The notes below the pieces were generated by a model that saw only the letters and a program-made list of their open reading frames with translations, made no database searches and was not told the DNA's origin. DNA of 47,781 nucleotides, taken from assembly GCA_964610885.1 (NCBI GenBank), contig CAZSWR010000015.1:1-47781 (forward strand), in the 5' to 3' direction. Shown here one piece after another: positions 34,666-43,184 of the stretch. Every line of letters begins with the position of its first letter. Position 1 is the stretch's first letter. The stretch comes from CAZSWR01 sp964610885 (GTDB taxonomy: Bacteria; Bacteroidota; Ignavibacteria; Kapaibacteriales; UBA2268). The translations under genes were made by a program, and so were the position numbers.

Positions 34666-36750
34666 CTACCTTTCGACCACGGGGGTTTCGATTTCAATTT
34701 GGACAGTGCGGCAATAGAAGCGGCCTTCGGGCAGCGTGTTGTCGTAAATAAGTCGGTCTTCGCCCACGCCCTCCACTTTGGCATCTCTCAGTTTCAGACG
34801 CTGCGCGACGGCATTTGCGCGGGCAGTGGATATTTTCTTGTTCACGGCCTCCTCGCCGATAGCGTCGGTATAGCCGGAAATCGTAACAGTGGAACCTTCG
34901 GTAACGCGGCTTCGGACGAAATCCACGACGCGCTTGTGTTCGTTTTCGAGTTTGGACTTGCCGAAATCGAAGAGGATCAGGTTATATGTCTCAAATTCTT
35001 TGTCGGCCATGCCGGTTTTGCGTTTTTTCGAGATAGTCAATTGCTCCACTGGCAATCTGTTTTTCTTGGTTTGCGCAGTTTGCTCGAGCGAATCGCGCAC
35101 GAAGAGGCTGTAGAAAATCTCGCCGCCTTTTTTGGGGGACGACGGATCGTTCTCCCGAATTGTCCAATCCAGATGGTCGGGCAGCATCCCACGGCCCTCG
35201 AAAGCCTTCAGCAATTCGCCGGACTGGGTGGCCGAGATACGCCAATAATCGATACCGAATTTCGACGTGGCCGCGGGATAGAAACGGATTTTCGATGTCG
35301 AAATGCGGCGCAGTGTGTCGTCGGATTGGACAGGTTCGCTAATCGAATAGTCCTCGGTAATGATTTCCACGCGGCGGTTCTCCGCATCCCCACCGGGTTC
35401 GTCGCCGTTCGAGGGTTGGTCGGGCAGGTTGCGCGCCACGATGCGAATATTATCATCGGGTACGTGCCATGCCCGAACCAGGTAGTCCTTCACGGATTGG
35501 GCGCGGGCGCGCGAAAGGGTTTTGTTGCCTTCTTCGTCTCCGGTGCCACAATTCGTACCAACCAGAGTGATCTCGCTTGGATTGTTACGAAGCCGAGCAC
35601 CGATTATATTCAATACTTGGTAGTAAGTCTCAAGCATTTCCTTATTCTTCAGCATGGACGCTTCAAATCTGTGGGATTCGCCGGGGCGGTACTGGACGTA
35701 GCGCGCAGGAATTTCCGACGAGTTTTCATCAAAAAATATATAAGTCAACAATGGCCGAAGGTTGTGTGTCAGGACATCTTCGATCTTAATATTGAATTGA
35801 TTCGTTTCGTTGTCCAACGAATCCAATTGCACAACCCTGAGCGAAGCAACAATTTCCGAATTGTTATGCTCTTCGAAAAGTACTTCCGGCTCGGTCGGAG
35901 CCATTGGAGGCACTGGCGGTGGCGGTGGCGGTGGCGGCTGTTTGTAGCGCAGGCTGGCGCCGATCCTGAAATTGTGCACGTGCCAATTCGAGCCGGCGGC
36001 CACGGGCGTCAGCGCAAACGTATAAAGCGCTTCGGGGACGAGCGTGAGCCATTCCTTGCGGTTCAAAGGCAATTCGTAGGAGATGCCGGTGCGCAGTGTG
36101 AATTCGAGTTTCGAAGCGTCGGGAATGTCTGCCTGAAGCTCATTTCGGTAGTTACGGCCCACGTCGGCAAATACTGCGCGATCGGCGGGTGCGATGATTC
36201 TTTCGATTTGGTAGAAACGCGCCCGAGTGTTCAGCCCGATGCCCAATCCGAAATTGGCAAAGAACTTATCCCAAAAGTTGTACGATACGGTCGGTGCGAT
36301 GAAGATATACGAAAGTTTGGTCTTCAGTGTGTGCTCGAAAGCGCCCTCTACGGAAGTGCCATCCAGTATGACATTAGTCTTCTCGGTTGTCGAGAAATCA
36401 GCATTGTTTTGGTTGTATCCGGCGAAAAGAGAGAAGGAAATGTTTTTTGAATAATCATTCTTTACGAAAAGTTCCATCGGGGCGGACAGAACAAAGCCGG
36501 CCGAGAAACCCAGCGAAGAACCGCCGGAAAACGATGGCGAGCAATTAGGGCATCCGGGCAGATTACCGAAATTGGACGAATGCACATTCGCTCCGATATT
36601 TGCAAATATACCGTAGCTAATCTTGTTCTGAACAGTATCCTCGAGGAAGAGTTTTTTCTTTGATTTGTGCCGCTTGGCGGGTTGGACTTGCGCCCACGCG
36701 CAACTCGCTGCAAACGCCGCTATTAGCGCAATGACAACGCATTTTTTCAT
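34666..36750 (-). CDS. Porin-like outer-membrane protein with two OmpA-type domains
   Basis: 694 residues from ATG 36748-36750, giving signal peptide MKKCVVIALIAAFAASCAWA. Residues about 25-280 look like a beta-barrel. A linker with eight consecutive prolines and MAPTEPE follows. There are two OmpA-like peptidoglycan-binding domains: the first at about 350-480 (ITLVGTNCGTGDEEGNKTLSRARAQ, ENRRVEI) and the second at about 590-690 (LILFDFGKSKLENEH, ISGYTDAIGEEAVNKKISTARA). About 100 residues of unrecognised sequence separate them. OmpA domains bind diaminopimelate peptides and tether the outer membrane to the wall. Two in tandem on one barrel is not the usual layout. Confidence 0.8.
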   Translation of the reverse strand: MKKCVVIALIAAFAASCAWAQVQPAKRHKSKKKLFLEDTVQNKISYGIFANIGANVHSSNFGNLPGCPNCSPSFSGGSSLGFSAGFVLSAPMELFVKNDYSKNISFSLFAGYNQNNADFSTTEKTNVILDGTSVEGAFEHTLKTKLSYIFIAPTVSYNFWDKFFANFGLGIGLNTRARFYQIERIIAPADRAVFADVGRNYRNELQADIPDASKLEFTLRTGISYELPLNRKEWLTLVPEALYTFALTPVAAGSNWHVHNFRIGASLRYKQPPPPPPPPVPPMAPTEPEVLFEEHNNSEIVASLRVVQLDSLDNETNQFNIKIEDVLTHNLRPLLTYIFFDENSSEIPARYVQYRPGESHRFEASMLKNKEMLETYYQVLNIIGARLRNNPSEITLVGTNCGTGDEEGNKTLSRARAQSVKDYLVRAWHVPDDNIRIVARNLPDQPSNGDEPGGDAENRRVEIITEDYSISEPVQSDDTLRRISTSKIRFYPAATSKFGIDYWRISATQSGELLKAFEGRGMLPDHLDWTIRENDPSSPKKGGEIFYSLFVRDSLEQTAQTKKNRLPVEQLTISKKRKTGMADKEFETYNLILFDFGKSKLENEHKRVVDFVRSRVTEGSTVTISGYTDAIGEEAVNKKISTARANAVAQRLKLRDAKVEGVGEDRLIYDNTLPEGRFYCRTVQIEIETPVVER

Positions 36751-36892
36751 TGAAACATCCCCCACCAAAAAATCAACAGAAAACATATACAAAAAATGCA
36801 AATTACGTTTTTTTCCGCTAAGTACAAAAGGATAATGGTTATATGGCGTTTTGTGTGAGTTTTAACTCAGGCTCAGTTCAAACACTCAACCG

Positions 36893-36945
36893 ATGAGTCC
36901 CCAAGCAAAATATTGCGAGCAAATTTAATCTAACTTTATTTAATT
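36893..36945 (+). repeat. 53-nt dispersed repeat, copy 2
   Basis: Matches 20721-20773 on the opposite strand at 49 of 53 positions. It is directly followed by a minus-strand 26-nt motif. Confidence 0.8.
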
Positions 36946-36948
36946 ATG

Positions 36949-36974
36949 TGGCTCATCGCTATATTGAGTGGGTA
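36949..36974 (-). repeat. 26-nt dispersed motif, copy 3
   Basis: Read on minus: TACCCACTCAATATAGCGAT then GAGCCA; two mismatches to the copy at 37156-37181, with which it forms a long-range inverted pair. Confidence 0.75.
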
Positions 36975-37071
36975 ATGCCTTCCGTGGTCACTGAGCTTGC
37001 CGAAGTGCCCCCTGATATATAAGTACTTCTTTGACCTACTTAACTATCAGAGAATCATGGTATTGCCCGAA

Positions 37072-37098
37072 GTAGGGGCGAGGTTACCTCGCCCTCAC
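37072..37098. repeat. GTAGGGGCGAGG palindrome, copy 2
   Basis: GTAGGGGCGAGGT-T-ACCTCGCC-CTCAC, a 27-bp near-palindrome also seen at 44751-44777 and 44906-44932. Confidence 0.75.
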
Positions 37099-37155
37099 AT
37101 TTTGTATTATTACGAAAAGAAAGAAATTCTAATTTCATAATGTTATATTGAACTG

Positions 37156-37181
37156 TACCCACTCAAAATAGCGAAGAGCCA
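37156..37181 (+). repeat. 26-nt dispersed motif, copy 4
   Basis: TACCCACTCAAAATAGCGAA then GAGCCA; inverted partner of 36949-36974. Confidence 0.75.
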
Positions 37182-37269
37182 ATTCAGTGTAGTGTTTAGG
37201 AGCATGTTGATAAAGACAAGAAATATGGAAGCACGGAGCCTTGGCCCCGTGCCCCGAGTCATTGATATG

Positions 37270-37302
37270 CCACAGTGGGGCAAGCCCCACTGCTACCAGA
37301 AA
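37270..37302. repeat. CAAG-centred palindromic repeat, copy 2
   Basis: Core CAGTGGGGCAAGCCCCACTG, a perfect palindrome around CAAG, flanked by CCA and CCAGAAA; sits just beyond the stop of the exported-protein gene at 37320. Confidence 0.8.
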
Positions 37303-37319
37303 TTACTTATTTAAAGCCC

Positions 37320-38756
37320 TTAGAACAGATCTTTGAGCCAGAATTGCTCTATGTCCCAATTCTTCTCTGTCCATTTGTGGGCTATTATGAACAAACCGGC
37401 AGGAGTATATCCGAACTGGCAATCGAACAGTTTGAATCTTTCGTTCGGATAGTCCCGAGCGATCGCGTACAGGAACTCTCCGGCGGAATTGTGGAACGTA
37501 GTAATATGCCTGTAGAAGAACCCATCGTGGCGGACGGCATTTGCAACTGCAATCTTGCCGCCTTCGGCAAAGACTCGAGTTTTAACCTCGTTTTGAGTGC
37601 CTTCCATGCCGGCTGTGCAATTCGCCAAGGAAGCAGAAATAATTTTGTTGAGGATGGCATTTTCCGATTTCTTGAGCTGGCCGTCGGCTAATTGTACGTT
37701 CAAGACCACATTCTTTGCTGGATTGAAAAATGTGAAGTTATTGCCATCAACTCTCAGCAGATCGCAATTTGCAATGGACTCAATTCCACCAGCCCGCAAA
37801 ACGTTCGAATTGGCTGGGCGTCCGGTGAACCGATTAAACAGTTGGAATTGCAGCTCGCCATCGGCAACGAACGCAAAAATCAGAAGCGAATCGTTTGCCC
37901 GAGCGCATTTCAGCCCGGCGGGTAAGACCACGTTTGAGGGAAAGTAGTACTTTTTATATTTCCCTGGCATCATAAATAAGTAATTGTATTCATAAACGCT
38001 TTTATGGAAATCTCCGGTCTTGGCAGAGATGGAATCGGTCATTTCGACGAAATAGGAAAAATACTGATTGTCCGGATCCGAAGCGCGAGCCAGGAACTGT
38101 GGTTTGTCCAACCCAAGTGCAGTGGCCAGCCTCTGTTTGTCTTCGGGCAGAGAAGTTGTGAAGTTATTTAAAATGTCGTCTGAGCGATTGATAAAACCAG
38201 CCGAGGGGAGTTTGTAAACGGAAAGGGACGTGTTGCGATAATCTGTGCACCACGCCTCGAGCCTGGACGTACGGATATCAATAACGTCGATATTTTCGGG
38301 CATTGGATATGAATTATCGAGGAAAGCCGATTGGGAGCAATTGCTCAGCAGCGATTTGAGTTTCGTCCGCGAGGCCGTATCCGAAGGCAGGTCGCGGAGG
38401 ACAATTTCAGTAAAAAAAGTCTTGATATATACTTTTGCTCCGGTCCAAGCGAATTTCTTCGGAATGGCGGCCTCGTCTTTCGTTTGCTCGAAGAGGAAGC
38501 CAATGGATTTCAATTTGCTAAAAATCTCATTTGCTTTCGCTTCTGGGGCGCCCGTCACGAGGTAAGTTGGCTTGATCTGCCCTGCATTGAATACATCGGT
38601 TAGCAAAACGAAGTCCTCTGCCGATAGCTTTTCTGTGGCCTGCCTGTCCAATACGATAGTGGCGCTGCCCTCAGGCACGCCTTGGGTCTGGGCCAAGCAG
38701 AAAGCACAAGCAATCAAAAAGAATGCGCATACCGAGATAATCATATTTAGTTTCAT
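37320..38756 (-). CDS. Exported protein of unknown function
   Basis: 478 residues from ATG 38754-38756; a TTG nine bases further upstream is less likely. A signal peptide is clear: MKLNMIISVCAFFLIACAFCLAQ with cleavage near LAQ. The mature part begins with an alpha/beta segment (about 30-150). It continues with beta-strand-rich sequence containing several SNVVLPAG-, LRVDGNNFTFF- and LFIIAHKW-like strand pairs that could be propeller blades. No T9SS tail, lipobox or recognised domain. It is flanked by two CAAG palindromes, one on each side. Confidence 0.6.
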   Translation of the reverse strand: MKLNMIISVCAFFLIACAFCLAQTQGVPEGSATIVLDRQATEKLSAEDFVLLTDVFNAGQIKPTYLVTGAPEAKANEIFSKLKSIGFLFEQTKDEAAIPKKFAWTGAKVYIKTFFTEIVLRDLPSDTASRTKLKSLLSNCSQSAFLDNSYPMPENIDVIDIRTSRLEAWCTDYRNTSLSVYKLPSAGFINRSDDILNNFTTSLPEDKQRLATALGLDKPQFLARASDPDNQYFSYFVEMTDSISAKTGDFHKSVYEYNYLFMMPGKYKKYYFPSNVVLPAGLKCARANDSLLIFAFVADGELQFQLFNRFTGRPANSNVLRAGGIESIANCDLLRVDGNNFTFFNPAKNVVLNVQLADGQLKKSENAILNKIISASLANCTAGMEGTQNEVKTRVFAEGGKIAVANAVRHDGFFYRHITTFHNSAGEFLYAIARDYPNERFKLFDCQFGYTPAGLFIIAHKWTEKNWDIEQFWLKDLF

Positions 38757-39145
38757 ATCAAGCAATCATCAATTTAATAAAAACACCATTGCAAAAATAC
38801 AAAATTGGCTTGATATTTCCGTTTCGATTGCCTTATTCATTGAAAATAACTGGCATATTTCGATAGGCATGGGTGGAATGTAATTCTTTTGCTACACAGT
38901 ACGATTCATACGGCTGCTAATAACGTACACTACAGTGGGTCAAGCCCCACTGCCTCCAGAAAATGCAGTTTGTGTGGGAATCAAACCCCAAACGCTGAAT
39001 CACTTTGAATTGTCATGCTCTACTTTTCGCCTCAATGGCGAATTGTATTGAACAAAAAAAATATTGATGCGGTAATATTAAAGTTTTTCATGTTTTACTA
39101 AATCAATGAATTTGCGTATATTGCATTTTTTTTCTGTACAGCGCA
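38757..39145. other. Intergenic region between exported protein and MEMO pair
   Basis: No gene. It contains CAAG palindrome copy 3 (38930-38962). The AT-rich end with TTTGCGTATATTGCATTTTT (39110-39129) is a plausible promoter region for the pair at 39146. Confidence 0.6.
38930..38962. repeat. CAAG-centred palindromic repeat, copy 3
   Basis: Core CAGTGGGTCAAGCCCCACTG with flanking CCAGAAA; one mismatch in the palindrome compared with copy 2. Confidence 0.7.
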
Positions 39146-39415
39146 ATGAACGACAAAGACCTCGAACTTAAAAGAAAAATGAACTCCGGCAAGATGTTTG
39201 CTTCCGTGGCGGATTTCGTGGCGGCCGTGTGCTTCTTCGCGGCCTATATCTCCACCGATGAGATACTTTTCCTCGCGATGGCAGCCGTGCTATTCGTGTC
39301 CGGTTTCGCGATAATTATTATTTTTACAAAGATGGAGAAGCGATTCTCTTCGATATTGAAATCAAGTGCTCCCGAAAATGATTCCCAACCAAATAAAAAA
39401 GGCAAAAATGACTAA
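39146..39415 (+). CDS. Small two-helix membrane protein
   Basis: 89 residues: a charged N-terminus (MNDKDLELKRKMNSGK), two hydrophobic helices (about 18-36 and 42-62: FLAMAAVLFVSGFAIIIIF), and a basic, hydrophilic tail. The end overlaps the start of the MEMO-family gene by 8 bp, so the two are translationally coupled. No family recognised; helical-hairpin membrane protein of unknown role. Confidence 0.7.
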   Translation: MNDKDLELKRKMNSGKMFASVADFVAAVCFFAAYISTDEILFLAMAAVLFVSGFAIIIIFTKMEKRFSSILKSSAPENDSQPNKKGKND

Positions 39416-40628
39416 TTACACGACGATGCCGCGCCTGCGCGAGCGGATTTCTTACGAACTCGTCGGAGACGGCGACGAGAAAACAGCGATAATTTTCGAT
39501 CCCGAAGGCTATATCATCCAACCGGTTTATATGCCCGAACAAATGCTCGAAATATTGGAAGTTTTCGACGGCACCACTCGCGTCGAGGATTTCGTGGCGG
39601 CGATAAAAAGCTCACCGAATGGAAATCAATTCGACTTCGAATCGTTCTTTTCAATAATGGACTTCCTGGACAAATCGGGATTCTTCGAGACTGAATACTT
39701 TGAGAAAATCAAGGTGGACGTGGACGCATACAATTCATCGCCTGTCCGCCCAGCTGTTTGCGCCGGAAACACATACGAATCCGAACCGGAAGCCCTGCAC
39801 CGCCAATTGGACGAATTGCTTTCGTCGCCAAACGGGCACAGCCAAACAGCGCCCAAAGCAGTCGCCGTTCCGCATATCGATTTCCGCATTGGCGATGCAG
39901 CCCGCGAAGTGTATTCGTCTGTCTATAATGCCCTGCGCCACTCCGATGCAGACCTTTTTGTGATCCTCGGCACATCGCATTACTCGAACGACGCATTGTT
40001 TATGACGACCAACAAAGACTATGGCACTCCTCTCGGCGTCGTCGAAACCGACAAGCCACTGCTGGAAGCCTTCAAAGAGAAAATCGGTATGGAATGGGAC
40101 AATTTCGATTTGGCGCACCGTTTCGAACATTCGATCGAGCTGCAAGCTGTGCTCCTCCGCCATATCTTCCCCGATAGGAAATTCACAGTGTTGCCCATAC
40201 TATGCGGGTCGTTCCACGACTATATGCAACAATCAATCGTACCGGATACGGAGCAATTCTTCCGCAAATTCACGTCCGCGCTTCGCGACGCTATCGCCGA
40301 AAGCGGTCGGAAGACGTGTATCATCGCAAGTGGAGATTTCTCGCACGTGGGCAAGCGTTTCGACGATTCGATGCCCGCCTCCGCCCTGCTCGGCGCGACC
40401 GAATCGATCGACAAGGAGTATTTGTCGCACCTCGTGAATTGCGACAGAAACGGCTTCTATTCAGCGATTGCCAATTCGCAAGACGTATCGAAAGTATGCG
40501 GAATGTCGCCGTTCTACACAATGCTTTCCCTGGCCGAACCGACCGACGCCGAATTGCTTTCCTATGGCGTTTGGGACGACCAAGAGACTGAATCCGCCGT
40601 TACTTTTGCCGGAATCGCCTACAGATAA
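39408..40628 (+). CDS. amrB: AmmeMemoRadiSam system protein B (MEMO1 family) with N-terminal extension
   Basis: 406 residues from ATG 39408. Residues about 130-406 are a MEMO domain with the family's conserved metal/active-site-like motifs: VPHIDFRIGD, LGTSHY, FEHSIELQAVLLRHIF, and SGDFSHVG. Residues 1-115 form an extension with DPEGYIIQPVYMPEQMLEI and VFDGTTRVEDF, resembling the PqqD/HTH-like domain seen on some AmrB proteins. Relatives act with AmmeA and a radical SAM protein; neither is in the window. The reaction is not established. Confidence 0.85.
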   Translation: MTNYTTMPRLRERISYELVGDGDEKTAIIFDPEGYIIQPVYMPEQMLEILEVFDGTTRVEDFVAAIKSSPNGNQFDFESFFSIMDFLDKSGFFETEYFEKIKVDVDAYNSSPVRPAVCAGNTYESEPEALHRQLDELLSSPNGHSQTAPKAVAVPHIDFRIGDAAREVYSSVYNALRHSDADLFVILGTSHYSNDALFMTTNKDYGTPLGVVETDKPLLEAFKEKIGMEWDNFDLAHRFEHSIELQAVLLRHIFPDRKFTVLPILCGSFHDYMQQSIVPDTEQFFRKFTSALRDAIAESGRKTCIIASGDFSHVGKRFDDSMPASALLGATESIDKEYLSHLVNCDRNGFYSAIANSQDVSKVCGMSPFYTMLSLAEPTDAELLSYGVWDDQETESAVTFAGIAYR

Positions 40629-40862
40629 TTGCAATCGCGGTTTCAGCATTGAATAATTCTACTTGGAATATAAAAACATCCGGTTGTTCGTTTCGGTCAA
40701 TCGGATATTTTTTAAAGTGGTTCAATTTCGATTTGTGAGGGTAAACATCAATTATTGATTTTTAGAAATGCAATGCAAAGAATATGGTTCTATGACGAAT
40801 TGAATATGTAAATCCCCAATACTTTTGGCATCTTTCAAGAAATGTTATAATAGTTGATTGAT

Positions 40863-41205
40863 ACCGCGTTAGCGGTTGATATTTTGTAGTTAGTTGTTTC
40901 ACCTTTTCATGCCATACCGCATAGCGGTTGTTGTATCATACTCTGCATGAATCAACCAAACATATAAACCTGGATTATTCATTAAAAATATGAAATACAT
41001 TCTTTACCCTCAACCCCAGCCCTTCTCCCGACGGGAGAAGGGAGTAAGAAAACGTTTTTTATGAAAGTCCCTCATCGCCCTTTGGGAGAAAGGGATTTAG
41101 GGATTGAGGGTTTTCTAATGCACATTTTGGGATAAAACATTCGCTACGCGAAATCTTGCCTATAAATCCAAACGATATGCTACAATACAGCAACCGCTAC
41201 GCGGT
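40863..41205. repeat. Composite inverted hairpin-module element, copy 3
   Basis: Left module on plus: ACCGC-GTTA-GCGGT (40863-40876) then TGATATTTTGTAG, and ACCGC-ATA-GCGGT (40916-40928), 53 bp apart with the extra base in the first loop. Right module on minus: TTCGC-GTA-GCGAA (41140-41152) and ACCGC-GTA-GCGGT (41193-41205), also 53 bp apart. The modules face each other as in copy 1, but the spacing between them is larger because of the nested palindrome. Confidence 0.85.
41007..41110. repeat. Nested palindrome element inside copy 3
   Basis: Outer arms CCCTCAACCCC and GGATTGAGGG enclose hairpin CTTCTCCC-GAC-GGGAGAAG and a second GGGAGAAAGGGATTTAGG segment. Architecture matches 14272-14386. 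Confidence 0.65.
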
Positions 41206-41325
41206 AAAAAACAGTTTGATTACAATAAAAAACCAAAAATGGAATTGGTACTGTACCCATTCAATGTGTTATAAGACCTTAAAAATTAATATATGTATTA
41301 CATAAAACTTCTCAGAAAAATGTAA

Positions 41326-41712
41326 TCACTTGGCCAAAAAATATATACTTCCCAAGATGAGCGCATAACCGATTGCTTTGTCGATGGTTAGCGCTTCGCC
41401 CAGCATGAGAATGCCGCCCAAGCCAATCAGCAGGATATTCAGGGACATCGAAAGCGGAAATGCTGTGCTGACGTCCATACGCGAAATGGTTAGCATCCAG
41501 AATGAAGCACCCAAATACATCGATAGCAACCCGGCGATGCCCACCGGATTCGTTACCAGCCGCCCGATGGAATCGCCTGCCTGGGCAAACGAATCGAGGC
41601 TGAACCCGCTAATGTTATTTATTACGTTTTTAACTACTAAATTAGCAAGCACGTTGAAGATGATGCTTGCGGCAAGCAAGGCCCAAGAGATGATTTGTTG
41701 TCTGGTTTCCAT
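41326..41712 (-). CDS. Small four-helix transporter-like protein (SMR/EamA type)
   Basis: 128 residues with four membrane helices (about 8-28, 52-72, 78-98, 105-126), and the SMR-like blocks STAFPLSMSLNILLIGLGG and LILGSIYFLAK. The membrane-embedded glutamate that drives H+ exchange in classical SMR exporters (E14) aligns with Asn20 here (SIIFNVLAN). A classical proton-coupled multidrug exporter is therefore unlikely; an EamA-like or lipid/sugar carrier (ArnE/F-like) role is possible. It stands alone on this strand. Confidence 0.7.
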   Translation of the reverse strand: METRQQIISWALLAASIIFNVLANLVVKNVINNISGFSLDSFAQAGDSIGRLVTNPVGIAGLLSMYLGASFWMLTISRMDVSTAFPLSMSLNILLIGLGGILMLGEALTIDKAIGYALILGSIYFLAK

Positions 41713-42022
41713 TTCAATTCCTCAATAAACATTCAATACCAAACAAAACGATTAAGTTTGAATATGATTGCGAAGAGTCTGTTGAAATTGTATTTTTTGG
41801 AAGGGGGCTGTCTTATAAGTCTGAAAAGACTGTTACGGTCATGTTGAACGAAGTGAAACATCCATATTTAGCATTGACTTATGAATGGCAATGGATTCTT
41901 CACTACGTTCAGAATGACCCTTTTGAGACAGTCCCTTAAATATTGATAGATTAGAGGCCTCATTGCAATACATGGAGGACTACTGATGGTTCAGTTTCTC
42001 TAGAATCAAAATGAAATGAATT
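41713..42022. other. Intergenic region with MITE-like inverted repeat
   Basis: No gene. TCATGTTGAACGAAGTGAAA (41840 onward) is the near-complement of TTCACTACGTTCAGAATGA (41899-41918), giving a ~79-bp stem-loop with the outer pattern of dispersed repeats common in bacterial genomes. The rest is AT-rich. Confidence 0.65.
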
Positions 42023-42745
42023 TCAGGCCTTCACGAGCGCAGCGGCGTCGGCCCGGACGGCTCCGCCGGAAAGCAGCGTCATTGCAACTGAATTTAGCGT
42101 GGCGCCCGTCGTCAGCACGTCGTCCACGACGAGCAAATGCTGCGGCATGGCCTTCAGTTTCGGATTCACGCCAAACACTTCGCTCACGTTCGTTTTCCGC
42201 TCGGCGCTGCTCAATTTCGTCTGCGAGGTGGTGTATTTCGTTCGGAATACAATATCCGGCCGGAACCGCGTGCCCGTCGCTTGAGCAATTCCTTTGGCAA
42301 TGGAATCGGCCTGATTGAAGCCCCTCTCGCGCAATCGCGCATGGTGAATCGGGACAGGGACGACACCTGCGAAGCCAACAGCCCCGCACTTGGCCAGCTC
42401 GCTGCCGAGCAGGACCCCCAACTCGAAGCCGATGCCAGGCATTGAATCATACTTCAGGGCATGAATCAAACGGAACCAAGGATGGTCTGACGAAATCCGC
42501 AGCAAGGCATACGCATTGCTTATCGCCAATTCCGATGCAGAATAGTTTGAGAATAATTCATTTTTGACGAGGTTCGGGTCGGGGAAGGCCGGCATTTCAG
42601 CCTCGCAGTCGGCACAGATGTGTTTCGATATAGTAGACTTTTCTACGATTCTCGATTGGCACACCTCGCATATACTCGGCGAAATGAGCGAGTGGAATGA
42701 TTCGCTAAGGAAGCGAAAGGCATGGCTATTCAGCGGCCGAAACAT
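42023..42745 (-). CDS. comF: ComF-family phosphoribosyltransferase-like protein
   Basis: 240 residues. An N-terminal four-cysteine zinc-ribbon (CEVCQS...CADCEAE), then a PRTase domain with VPVPIHHARLRERGFNQ, KTNVSEVF and the PRPP loop VVDDVLTTGATL. In naturally competent bacteria ComF takes part in DNA uptake; in others its role is uncertain. The start codon lies inside the end of the DoxX-like gene (20-bp overlap), so it is translationally coupled. No other competence gene is in the window. Confidence 0.92.
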   Translation of the reverse strand: MFRPLNSHAFRFLSESFHSLISPSICEVCQSRIVEKSTISKHICADCEAEMPAFPDPNLVKNELFSNYSASELAISNAYALLRISSDHPWFRLIHALKYDSMPGIGFELGVLLGSELAKCGAVGFAGVVPVPIHHARLRERGFNQADSIAKGIAQATGTRFRPDIVFRTKYTTSQTKLSSAERKTNVSEVFGVNPKLKAMPQHLLVVDDVLTTGATLNSVAMTLLSGGAVRADAAALVKA

Positions 42746-43184
42746 GGCGCGCCACGAACGAAAGTGAATTGTTCGGGAAAAAGAAAATATAGGCCGAAAG
42801 CACCAGCCAAAGCGCGTCCTCTCCGATTTTTTTCCATCCGACCATCTCGACGTTCACCGTCGAGCATCCGCAATTGATATTCAATCCGCGGGACATGGCG
42901 GAAAAAATTGCGATAATGAACACTCCAAGCATTAAGCCAACGACCGCCGAAGATGCGCGCAATTTTGTACCGGCGATCAGTAATGCCCCGCAAACCAATT
43001 CCACCCATGGCAGAACAATTGCGAGCATGTTGATGGCAAACAAAGGAAGTATATGGTAGTTCCCAATTTCGCGTGCAAACGCAGCCGGGTCGGCAATTTT
43101 TCCGATTGAATAGAACAGGAAGACTCCGCCAAGCACGTATCGCGCAAGCGGAATGAGTACTCGGTTAATCCTATCGAATGACAT
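42726..43184 (-). CDS. DoxX/MauE-family membrane protein
   Basis: 152 residues from ATG 43182-43184, with GGAG about 7 bp upstream; the longer frame adds an unlikely leader. Four membrane helices (about 8-28, 48-68, 76-96, 120-140) and a Gly-Cys-Gly-Cys-like segment NINCGCSTV in a loop. DoxX/MauE relatives handle quinones, thiols or disulfide chemistry at the membrane. It overlaps the uppP stop by 14 bp and comF by 20 bp, forming a tight uppP-doxX-comF operon. Confidence 0.85.
   Translation of the reverse strand: MSFDRINRVLIPLARYVLGGVFLFYSIGKIADPAAFAREIGNYHILPLFAINMLAIVLPWVELVCGALLIAGTKLRASSAVVGLMLGVFIIAIFSAMSRGLNINCGCSTVNVEMVGWKKIGEDALWLVLSAYIFFFPNNSLSFVARHVSAAE

Larger units (their letters stand above)
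36751..37319. other. Repeat-rich intergenic region
   Basis: No gene. It holds the 53-nt repeat (36893-36945), 26-nt motifs in inverted orientation (36949-36974 minus and 37156-37181 plus), a GTCACTGAGCTTGCCGAAGTG stretch near 36988, a GTAGGGGCGAGG palindrome (37072-37098), and CAAG palindrome copy 2 (37270-37302). Confidence 0.75.
40629..41325. other. Large intergenic region filled by a repeat element
   Basis: No gene. Mostly the composite hairpin-module element copy 3 (40863-41205) with a nested-palindrome element (41007-41110) between its arms. TGTACCCATTCAAT at 41267-41280 is a possible degenerate 26-nt motif. Confidence 0.75.

Noticed and set aside
34594..36450. 618-residue open frame on plus
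   Set aside because: Completely antisense to the OmpA-like gene, whose domains, signal peptide and start are convincing; the translation looks random (Phe/Gly/Val/Arg-rich).
41713..42022. Insertion sequence remnant
   Set aside because: There is an imperfect inverted repeat but no transposase fragment; at most a non-autonomous element.
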